From: UBA668 sp046076025
Lineage (GTDB): Bacteria; Actinomycetota; Acidimicrobiia; Acidimicrobiales; Ilumatobacteraceae
Reading direction: 5' to 3'
NCBI GenBank assembly: GCA_046076025.1
Contig: JBJTRF010000098.1
Location: 1-9,373, forward strand
DNA: 9,373 bases
Part shown: piece by piece, positions 1-6,617 of the stretch
Numbering within the stretch: the stretch's first letter is position 1
Layout of the letters: each line of letters opens with the position of its first letter
Translations under genes and position numbers: made by a program
The notes under the pieces: generated by a model
What the model saw: the letters and a program-made list of their open reading frames with translations, nothing else
Database searches by the model: none
What the model was told of the DNA's origin: nothing

Positions 1-1
1 G

Positions 2-961
2 ACCGCCAACGCAGGTTCGGTGACGAAGATCAACGCGACCACCGGCGTGGTGGCCGGCACCTATGCGCTGCCCGCCGGCAGCAACCCGCGGGGGATTGCG
101 TTCGACGGGACGGCGATGTGGACCGCGAACAACGGCACGTCGGCGGTGTCGAAGATCAACATCACGACTGGGGCGGTGAACGTCTTCTTCCCGCTGGCCG
201 CCGGCAGCTTCCCGACAGGGATTGCGTTCGACGGGACGGCGATGTGGACCGCGAACAGCGGCACGTCGACGGTGTCGAAGATCAACATCACCACTGGTGC
301 GGTGAACCTCTTTGTTTCGCTGCCTGCCGGCAGCGACCCGCGGGGGATCGCGTTCGACGGGACGGCGATGTGGACCGCGAACGTCGGCACGTCGACGGTG
401 GCAAAGATCGACATCACCACCGGGGCGGTGATCGGCACCTATGCGCTGCCCGCCGGCAGCGGCCCATACGGGATCGCGTTCGACGGGACGGCGATGTGGA
501 CCGCGAACGCCGGCACGTCGGCGGTGTCGAAGATCAACATCGCCACCGGGGCGGTGATCGGCACCTACCCGCTGCCCGTCAACAGCCTCCCATACGGGAT
601 CGCGTTCGACGGGACCGCGATGTGGACCGCGAACAGCGGCACGTCGGCGGTGTCGAAGATCAACATCGCCACCGGTGCGGTGATCGGCACCTATGCGCTG
701 CCCGCCGGCAGCGGCCCATACGGGATCGCGCTCGACCAGCCCGGGTACTCCACCAACGCCAACCGCGACATCGACCCGGCCACCTACATGTGGACCGCCA
801 ACTACAACAACAGGACCGTGTCGAAGATCAGCACCGCCACCGGTGCCGTCGTCGCCACGTACCCCGCCGGTTCAGGCCCGTGGGGGGTCGTGTTCGACGG
901 GACCAGCATCTGGGTCACGAACTACAGCTCGTTCACGGTGACGAAGATCCAGGCCCGCTGA
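2..961 (+). CDS. Tandem-repeat beta-propeller protein (streptogramin lyase/YVTN-like), 5' end outside the window
   Basis: The reading frame is open from the first bases: codons 2-19 already encode the repeat residues TANAGS, so the GTG at 20 is internal and the gene begins upstream. The visible 319 residues are repeats of 42 residues. Each carries GIAFDGTAMWTAN, then a GTS-V-KI-TGAV segment and a Pro/Gly turn (LPAGS-P), a pattern typical of one beta-propeller blade in streptogramin lyase (Vgb), YVTN or NHL-type proteins. The last full repeat has about 12 extra residues (around DQPGYSTNANRDIDPATY), and the protein ends within a half blade (GVVFDGTSIWVTN...KIQAR), as happens when the first and last strands close a propeller together. 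No anchor or membrane segment follows. Such proteins are usually secreted or surface-exposed binding scaffolds; a catalytic function cannot be claimed. The signal peptide, if any, lies outside the window. Confidence 0.85.
   Translation, partial: TANAGSVTKINATTGVVAGTYALPAGSNPRGIAFDGTAMWTANNGTSAVSKINITTGAVNVFFPLAAGSFPTGIAFDGTAMWTANSGTSTVSKINITTGAVNLFVSLPAGSDPRGIAFDGTAMWTANVGTSTVAKIDITTGAVIGTYALPAGSGPYGIAFDGTAMWTANAGTSAVSKINIATGAVIGTYPLPVNSLPYGIAFDGTAMWTANSGTSAVSKINIATGAVIGTYALPAGSGPYGIALDQPGYSTNANRDIDPATYMWTANYNNRTVSKISTATGAVVATYPAGSGPWGVVFDGTSIWVTNYSSFTVTKIQAR
101..730 (+). repeat. Five in-frame tandem 126-bp repeats inside the propeller gene
   Basis: The phrase TTCGACGGGAC recurs at 101, 227, 353, 479 and 605, exactly 126 bp (42 codons) apart; a diverged copy starts at 731 (CTCGACCAG) and another at 893 after a 162-bp step. 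By eye, units 479-604 and 605-730 differ at about 11 positions. Because the unit is a multiple of three, copies can be gained or lost without breaking the frame. The left edge of the window lies inside a further copy. Confidence 0.9.
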
Positions 962-1058
962 CATCACCTCGGCAGGCTCACCGTTCGATGAGTGGCTCGG
1001 CGGTGAGCTGCCGGTACGGGTCGCCGCCCGGCTCGGAGCCGCCATTGGCGACCCCGAT

Positions 1059-1135
1059 GCGGTTCACGTGAACCGCCGAGGGCGACTCAGCGGTTCACGT
1101 GAAGCACGTCATGAGAGACGGTTCACGTGAACCGC
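1059..1135. repeat. Array of three 18-bp palindromes with core TTCACGTGAA
   Basis: Site 1 (1059-1076) is a perfect palindrome, GCGGTTCACGTGAACCGC. Site 2 (1090-1107) keeps the left half and the core but has two changes in the right half. Site 3 (1118-1135) matches at 17 of 18 positions. The centres are 31 and 28 bp apart, about three helical turns. The array lies between the 3' ends of two converging units, the propeller gene and rnpB, so there is no obvious promoter for it to control. As RNA each site could form a 7-bp stem with an ACGU loop, in either direction. A dimeric regulator's binding sites, a two-way terminator or a processing signal are all possible. Confidence 0.75.
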
Positions 1136-1166
1136 ACCAATCATCCGGAGGGGCGGAACATCGACC

Positions 1167-1528
<362 letters not shown>

Positions 1529-1534
1529 GCCCGC

Positions 1535-1540
1535 AGGCTA
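1535..1540 (-). promoter_or_regulatory. Candidate -10 box of rnpB
   Basis: Minus-strand TAGCCT (TAnnnT type), preceded by CGG, lies 6 nt before position 1528, where P1 pairing independently places the RNA 5' end. The same ten bases, CGGTAGCCTG, occur at the trpD start (8718-8727). No convincing -35 box is visible 16-18 bp upstream. Confidence 0.5.
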
Positions 1541-1576
1541 CCGGCAGCCGCTGCGGCGGAGGTGGGGGAGGAATGG

Positions 1577-1625
1577 GCCGATGCGGCGCCGTGAGGCGCA
1601 GCGATCAGTCAGCGCTGCAATCGGC
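1577..1625 (-). terminator. Possible terminator or structured 3' end of the ferritin-like unit
   Basis: On the minus strand, just after the stop at 1633-1635, outer arms GCCGAT/ATCGGC (1620-1625 with 1577-1582) enclose two hairpins: GCAGCG...CGCTGC with a 9-nt loop, and GCGCC-TCAC-GGCGC (these two share bases at their junction). There is no T-run, so intrinsic termination is uncertain. The position between the last ferritin-like codon and the rnpB promoter suits a transcript end. Confidence 0.35.
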
Positions 1626-1632
1626 ACCGCAG

Positions 1633-2508
1633 TCAGCTGGCGCAGGTGGACTCGGCGTAGGTGAGCGAGTTCAGGCTCGGCGTCTCGATGCTGACGCGCT
1701 GGCGCACGCCGTTCTCGTCGCCGCGGCCGCCCACGTACACGATCGCGCCGAGCGAACCGTACGGGGTGGGCAGCGCCACCGGCAGCGGGATCGGGGTCTG
1801 GCCAGAGCCGTCGTCGAGGGCCTCGCCGGTGCCGGGCAGGTAGCCGCCCGGGTTCATCACCAGAGCCACGTGCGCCGCCTGGCGCGACGAGCGGGCGGCG
1901 ATCGTCATCAGCGCCTTGCGGTGGGCGGCGGAGGCAAGCTGCGGCACCATTGCCTGGCACGTCGCAGTGCTGAGTTGCTCGAGCGCCTCGACGAGGTTGA
2001 GCATGTCGCGGGCGACGTCGTCGCTGGCATCGATGGCCGGCGTGGCGTCGGTGGCCGCCTGCCCGGTGAGGGTGCGGTCCATGATCGCGCCCACGTACAC
2101 CGAGTCGAATCGCGGGTTGCCGCATGGCCACGGCTCGGCGCCCACCTCGGCGGTGAGCGTGTCGATCGCCGCGGCGGCGTCGGCATGGTGCTGCTGCAGC
2201 AGTCGCACCTGGTCGGTGAGGTCGCCCACGTCGGGGAACGCCGCGCCGGGCGTGGCGAGCAGGCCCTCGTCGATGATGCGCTGGTAGGCGGCGACGATGG
2301 TGCGCTCGACCGAGGCGGTGGTGCGCAGCAGCACGCCGTTGTCGACGGTGCCGGGACCCAGTTCGGGCACGGTGTCGCCGAAGCCGACGCGGCCGAGCTC
2401 GCCGGCCTCGCTGGAGCCGCAGGCCGCCAGGACGGCGGCGACGGCAGCGCCCATGCCGCCGAGTCGCAGCAGGTCGCGGCGGGTGGTGGAGATCTCGTGG
2501 TGGTTCAT
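1633..2508 (-). CDS. Tat-exported ferritin-like lipoprotein
   Basis: 291 residues. The N-terminus has a twin-arginine signal (TTRRDLLRLGG, residues 8-18), a hydrophobic stretch and a lipobox LAAC ending at C30, so the mature protein should be lipid-anchored outside the membrane. The rest is predicted to be a helical bundle like the ferritin-like domain of exported actinobacterial proteins: ERTIVAAYQRII (E69), LLQQHHADA (H107/H108), NLVEALEQL (E174) and SRQAAHVAL (H213). These give Glu and His residues where the family binds two metal ions, but the usual Glu before the last His is Gln here (Q210). A tail of about 70 residues rich in Pro and Gly (after VMNPGGYLPG) follows the bundle. The start ATG lies 5 bp after the stop of the upstream ferritin-like gene, so the two are one operon. 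No enzymatic role is proven; metal binding or oxidative stress protection is an inference. Confidence 0.85.
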   Translation of the reverse strand: MNHHEISTTRRDLLRLGGMGAAVAAVLAACGSSEAGELGRVGFGDTVPELGPGTVDNGVLLRTTASVERTIVAAYQRIIDEGLLATPGAAFPDVGDLTDQVRLLQQHHADAAAAIDTLTAEVGAEPWPCGNPRFDSVYVGAIMDRTLTGQAATDATPAIDASDDVARDMLNLVEALEQLSTATCQAMVPQLASAAHRKALMTIAARSSRQAAHVALVMNPGGYLPGTGEALDDGSGQTPIPLPVALPTPYGSLGAIVYVGGRGDENGVRQRVSIETPSLNSLTYAESTCAS

Positions 2509-2513
2509 GGCCG

Positions 2514-3128
2514 TCACTTCGTGGCGTCGACGGGCGCTTGCTCTTCGTCGACGAGTCGCAGGGATGGGTCGGAGATGCCGGCAAGGTCGGCCAGCGCGGT
2601 GCTGTGTCGGGCCTCGGCAGTGATGATGGCGGCGGTGAGCTCGGCGCCGTCGGTGCCCACCAGCGCGCCGAGCACCTCGAGATGCGTTGCCGTGGCACGC
2701 GACTCGACAGCCCACAGCTCGACGATCGCGTCGCCGGGCGTGCCGTCGGTGTCGACTCGCAGCTCGGCGTAGGCGACCTCTGAGCGCTCGCCGGGTGCGT
2801 CGGTGCCGAGCATCGACGACAGGGCATTGGCGAACTCCTCGTGGGCCTCGCGCAGGGCGACCATCACGGCGGCCTGCTCGTCGGTCCAGCCGGCGACGCC
2901 GCCGATGGCATCGTCGTACACGTCGCGCAGCGAGAGTTCGAGGCGCTGGGCGGCGCCGAGCAACTCGAGGTCGTCCTCGGTCGGCTTCTTCGGCGTCTCG
3001 CCCTCGGCGGCAGCGGCCGTGCCGGCGAGCATGGGCAGCAGGGTGACTGCCGCCCCGAGGCCGGCAGCGAGCACTGCGCGCCGTCCGGTCGGCGAAGCAG
3101 CGCTGGGCGGAATCGCGTCGGAATGCAC
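2514..3128 (-). CDS. Tat-exported ferritin-like protein
   Basis: 204 residues from the GTG at 3126-3128, chosen because AAAGGA lies 6 nt before it. An ATGATG at 3144-3149 in the same frame would add up to seven residues (MMSKGSP) but has only a G-run before it. The signal peptide carries RR at residues 16-17, a hydrophobic segment and an AAA-AEG signal peptidase I site near residue 41, with no lipobox cysteine, so the product should be released or periplasm-like. The mature part is a four-helix ferritin-like domain with E64 (QRLELSLRD), E94/H96 (ALREAHEEF), E142 (WAVESRATATH) and E172/H175 (TAEARHSTAL), a complete E / E-x-H / E / E-x-x-H set of likely di-metal ligands. It is first of the two-gene ferritin-like pair and begins about 60 bp after the kinase gene, so it may be read through from the glp unit. 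Function beyond metal binding is unknown. Confidence 0.85.
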   Translation of the reverse strand: MHSDAIPPSAASPTGRRAVLAAGLGAAVTLLPMLAGTAAAAEGETPKKPTEDDLELLGAAQRLELSLRDVYDDAIGGVAGWTDEQAAVMVALREAHEEFANALSSMLGTDAPGERSEVAYAELRVDTDGTPGDAIVELWAVESRATATHLEVLGALVGTDGAELTAAIITAEARHSTALADLAGISDPSLRLVDEEQAPVDATK

Positions 3129-3188
3129 TGGGGATCCTTTCGACATCATCAGCCCCCAGTGTTCCCGTCGGGGGCGGGCAGGGCAACT

Positions 3189-4631
3189 CTAGAAGTCCAG
3201 CGCCGACAGATCGGGTATCCACCGGCGCGACCGCTCGACCGCCGCGGCCCACCGGTGGCGGTCGGCCGATCCGGCGGGGGCCACGACATGGCTGGGCTGC
3301 CACGCGGCGGCGACCTCGTCGAACGACCCCCAGGTGCCGACGGCGAGCCCGGCGAGGAACCCGGCGCCGACGGTGGTGGCCTCGGTGTGGCGCGACACCT
3401 CGACCGGGCGGCCCGACGCGTCGGCGAGAGCCTGGACGAACGTGGGATTGCGGCTCATCCCGCCGTCGACGCGCAGGGCGGCGACCGAGAGGCCGGCGTC
3501 GCGCTCGGCGGCCTCCACCAGGTCGGCGCCGCGGTGCGCCACGCCCTCTAGCACTGCACGCACGATCTGGGGGCGGCCCGAGCCGCGGGTGATGCCGAGC
3601 ATCGTGCCGCGTGCGCCGTAGTCCCACCACGGCGTGCCGAGGCCCATCAGTGCCGGCACGTACATCACGCCGTCGGACGTGGCGCACTGCGCTGCGACGT
3701 CGTGGCTGGCGGCGGGGGAGTCGATGATGCCGAGGTCGTCGACCAGCCAGTCGACGTTGCTGCCCGCCGACAGCATGATGGCCTCGACTCCCCATGTGAT
3801 GCCGCCGCGGCTCCACGCCACGATGGGGAAGGTGCCGGCATTGCCGCGGCCTGCACGCGGCGGCGCGTCGGGGCCGGTGCACAGGTCGAGCATGCCGCCC
3901 GTGCCGAAGGTCACCTTTGCCATGCCGGGCCGCACGCAGCCCTGGCCGACGAGGCTGGCCTGCTGGTCGCCCACGAGGGCGGCGAGCGGTGGCGATCCGG
4001 GCAGGGCGGTGGCCTCGCCGAACACGCCCGATGTGTCGACGATCGACGGCAGCATCGACATGGGCACGCGCAGCGCGTCGCAGGCTCGATCGTCCCAGCC
4101 CGACGCGTCGGGCAGGAGCAACCCGGTGACGGCGGCATTGGTGTGGTCGGTGACGTGCAGTCGGCCGCCGCTGAGCACCCAGGCGAGCCACGAGTCGACG
4201 GTGCCGATGCGCAGGTCGCGGGTGCGGCCGGGATCGTGCTGGTCGAGCAGCCACTGCGCCTTGGTGGCTGTTTGGTTCGGGGCAACGCCGATGCCGTGCT
4301 CGGCCCGGGCGGTGATGCAGGCGATCACGGTGCGCAGGTCCTGCCAGCCGAGTCCTGGCCCGAGCGGCTCGCCAGTGACGGCATCCCACAGCACGGTGCT
4401 GGCGCGCTGTGCCGTGACGCCGACCGCGTCGACCGGGCCGGCGTCGGCCAGTGCGCGGTGCGCCACGTCGAGCACTGCGGCCGCCATGGCCGCCGCATCG
4501 AACTCGACCAGCCCGGGAAACGGCGTCGACGGGGGGAAGCGCACGTGGTGCAGCGCGTCGACGCTGCCGTCCGGGCGCACGACGCCGGCGCGCAGGCCCG
4601 ACGTGCCGACGTCGACGACGAGGATGCTCAT
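3189..4631 (-). CDS. glpK: FGGY-family kinase, glycerol kinase-like
   Basis: 480 residues, within the usual FGGY range of about 500. The N-terminal ATP-binding motif is VVDVGTSGLRAG (residues 5-16). The core reads like glycerol kinase: GTVDSWLAWVLSGGRLHVTD (143-162), GDQQASLVGQ with the likely catalytic base D222, FGTGG (242-246), GLGTPWWDYGARG (330-342) and RVDGGMSRN (387-395). It would phosphorylate glycerol or another polyol on a terminal hydroxyl using ATP, in the cytoplasm. Compared with E. coli GlpK from memory, Arg83, Trp103 and Asp245 are kept, but Glu84 is Ala (QRAST), Tyr135 is Asn and Phe270 is Met, all glycerol contacts, so the substrate is not certain and the symbol is provisional. 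The ATG at 4629-4631 overlaps the upstream stop as ATGA, implying translational coupling. The frame stays open further upstream, but the family N-terminus starts here. Confidence 0.8.
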   Translation of the reverse strand: MSILVVDVGTSGLRAGVVRPDGSVDALHHVRFPPSTPFPGLVEFDAAAMAAAVLDVAHRALADAGPVDAVGVTAQRASTVLWDAVTGEPLGPGLGWQDLRTVIACITARAEHGIGVAPNQTATKAQWLLDQHDPGRTRDLRIGTVDSWLAWVLSGGRLHVTDHTNAAVTGLLLPDASGWDDRACDALRVPMSMLPSIVDTSGVFGEATALPGSPPLAALVGDQQASLVGQGCVRPGMAKVTFGTGGMLDLCTGPDAPPRAGRGNAGTFPIVAWSRGGITWGVEAIMLSAGSNVDWLVDDLGIIDSPAASHDVAAQCATSDGVMYVPALMGLGTPWWDYGARGTMLGITRGSGRPQIVRAVLEGVAHRGADLVEAAERDAGLSVAALRVDGGMSRNPTFVQALADASGRPVEVSRHTEATTVGAGFLAGLAVGTWGSFDEVAAAWQPSHVVAPAGSADRHRWAAAVERSRRWIPDLSALDF

Positions 4632-5047
4632 TGGGAGTCCCTTCCTGACTGTGAGCGAGGCACCACGCCGCGGCGCTGCAATCCGCTGCCGAACACGCCG
4701 CCTACCGTGCCGACGAACAGCACGGCGCTGAAGTTGAACAGCACGCCCAGCCAGTTGACGTCGCCGCCGCGCGACAGCTTCACGACGATGAACACGGCCT
4801 GCGCAGCGGCATAGGTGCCGCCGGCGCAGGCGATGCCGTGCAGCAGCGGCAGGCCGGTGCGCTGTATCCACGCGGCCACTCCGGCGCCGACGAAGAAGCC
4901 GGCGAGCGCCGCCAGCGACAGCAGCGAGGCGAGGCCGCCGCCGTCGGTGCGGTCGGCCACCAGTCGCGCCGCCACCGAGAACGGCACGCCGAACAGCAGC
5001 GAGGTGATGGCGCCCTGGGCGAGCGCCGTGCGGTCGAATCTGCTCAT
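4628..5047 (-). CDS. Small membrane protein with four predicted helices, unknown function
   Basis: 139 residues that I do not recognise. Four hydrophobic segments lie near residues 11-31, 38-61, 67-90 and 97-122, rich in Ala, Gly, Val and Phe, with short basic ends (N-terminal SRFDR, C-terminal QRRGVVPRSQSGR), so it should be an inner-membrane protein. It shows no catalytic motif and no NPA motifs, so it is not an aquaporin-type glycerol facilitator. The ATG (5045-5047) overlaps the stop of the flavoprotein gene, and its own stop overlaps the kinase start, both as ATGA. It is therefore locked in translation between the two enzymes and probably works with them, for example as a membrane anchor or a transport helper; this is inference from position only. 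Confidence 0.8.
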   Translation of the reverse strand: MSRFDRTALAQGAITSLLFGVPFSVAARLVADRTDGGGLASLLSLAALAGFFVGAGVAAWIQRTGLPLLHGIACAGGTYAAAQAVFIVVKLSRGGDVNWLGVLFNFSAVLFVGTVGGVFGSGLQRRGVVPRSQSGRDSQ

Positions 5048-6617
5048 GGCCACGAGTGCTCCGGTGGGGTGACGTCGGGCGGCGATGGCTGCGGAGCCGA
5101 CGTCGCCGAGATGGCAGTCGGCGGGCCGAAACCCATCTTGCCCGGGTTCATGATGCCGCGTGGGTCGAGGGCGTGCTTGATCCGCGCCAGCACCTCCCAT
5201 GACGAGCCGAGCGCCTCGCCCATGAACCTGGCCCGGTTGATGCCGATGCCGTGATGGTGCGACAGGTTGCTGCCCGCTGCGAGTGCGGCGCGCTGGCCGG
5301 CATCCCACAGCGACACGTAGGTGTGCTCGAACTCGTCGGGAGGCGGCGTGGCGGCAAAGGTGAAGTAGAGGCATGCACCGTCGTCGTAGCTGTGCGAGAG
5401 GTGGCAGGTGGCAGCCCGTGCGTGCGGCACGGCCAGCAAAGCGGCTTCGGTGCGCTCGACTACCTGCGTGAGACGCGACCACGGTGCTGCCACCTCGAGC
5501 GTGTCGACCACGAAGCCCTTGCGCGTGAGTGCCTGCAGCGCACCGGTCTCGTTGCGGTGCGCCATCCACCGTGCCACTGGCTCGTCGCCGGCGTGCTCGG
5601 CCCCCGACGCCGCGCATTCGTCGTCGACGATGGTCATCGTCGCGTCGACGATGCGGTGGTCGCCCTCATCGAGCACGAGCAGCATGCAATTGGTGCCGTC
5701 GCCGCCGTGGCCGCGCGCCGACTCGGCGGCGTCGTAGAGGCGCAGCACTGCCGGCGTGGCGCCGCGGCGGATGATGCGTCGGCAGGTGTCGAGACCCAGC
5801 GCAAAGGCAGCCGATGTGCCGCCATCTGCGCCGATCACGTAGGCGGCACGGCGCTCGGCGGGCGGCAGTTCGTGGGCACGCAGCCAGATGCGCGTGATGA
5901 TGCCGAGCGTTCCCTCGCTGCCGACGAACAGTTGCGTGAGGTCGGGTCCCTGTGCGGCGGCAGGGCTGCCGCCGGTGCGGACGAGTGTGCCGTCGGCCAG
6001 CACCACCTCGAGGCCGACGACGAGATGCTCGATCTTGCCGTAGCGGGTGGAGTACTGCCCGGCGCTGCGGCAGGCCACCCAGCCGCCGACCGTGGAAATG
6101 TCGAAACTCTTGGGATAGTGCCCGAGGGTGAGGCCGTGCGTCCGCAGGTGTTCTTCGAGGTCCGGCCCGAAGGTACCGGGGAGGACTTCGACCACCATCG
6201 ACTCGTCGTCGACGTGGACGATCCCTTGCATCCCGGTGGTGTCGAGCACCACGCCGCCACCGAGGGGCACCGAGGCCCCGCACACCCCGCTGCGTCCGCC
6301 GGCGGCGGTGACCGGAACGCGATGGTCACTGCACCACCTGAGCAAGCGGGAGATCTCCTCCGTCGATGAAGGCCGGCACACCGCGGCCGCCAACACCGGG
6401 ACCTGACCCGCCAATGACCAGTGCATGGAAAGGGGCCACCAGTCCCGACTGGCTTCGGCTCGCTCGGCGAGTGTGTCGTCGGTGGGCAGATCCGACGGAG
6501 CTCGGACAGATCGGTGTCCGAAACGCCGGACGCGGCGTGGCCGAAGCGCTCGCCGACTTTGCCGTCGGCTCCCAGATTCATCGGGATCGGAATACTCGGT
6601 CGACGCATCGTGCTCAC
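5044..6617 (-). CDS. FAD-linked oxidase, alkyl-DHAP synthase-like, with apparent frameshift near 6484-6486
   Basis: Vanillyl-alcohol-oxidase-type flavoprotein resembling alkyldihydroxyacetonephosphate synthase, which swaps the acyl chain of acyl-DHAP for a fatty alcohol to start ether lipids. FAD-binding features: VTAAGGRSGVCGASVP, then GHYPKSFDISTVGGWVACRS and FVGSEGTLGIITRIWL. The C-terminal active-site region has GACLYFTFA and SNLSHHHGIGINR, matching the family's Tyr and triple-His motif, and LDPRGIMNPGKMGF ends the fold. From the GTG at 6615-6617, which overlaps the glpD stop as GTGA, the first 44 codons (to ELRRIC) lie in one frame; from PTDDTLAERAEASRDWWPLS onward the protein is in another frame down to the stop at 5044. 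One extra C in the CCC run at 6484-6486 would join them into 524 residues, about the family length. Otherwise translation could start only at the ATG at 6426 (460 residues). It may be a sequencing error, a broken gene or a recoding site. A different substrate, as in related glycolate-oxidase-like enzymes, remains possible. Confidence 0.8.

Noticed and set aside
61..438. 125-residue minus-strand frame under the propeller repeats
   Set aside because: It stays open only because the 126-bp repeat is a multiple of three, so the antisense frame repeats too; it has no independent support.
3150..3188. Terminator between the kinase gene and the first ferritin-like gene
   Set aside because: Only a weak CCCG/CGGG pairing with no T-run is present, so read-through cannot be excluded and a terminator is not called.
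1538..4389. Long minus-strand frames (429 and 918 aa) running through the ferritin-like and kinase region
   Set aside because: Only the 3' portion of the 918-residue frame, from the ATG at 2508, is a real gene; the remainder is Arg-rich and out of frame with the genes encoded there.
4632..4871. N-terminal extension of the kinase frame to 4871
   Set aside because: The extra 80 residues are Arg-rich and out of frame under the membrane protein gene, while the FGGY N-terminus MSILVVDVGTSG starts at the ATGA overlap.
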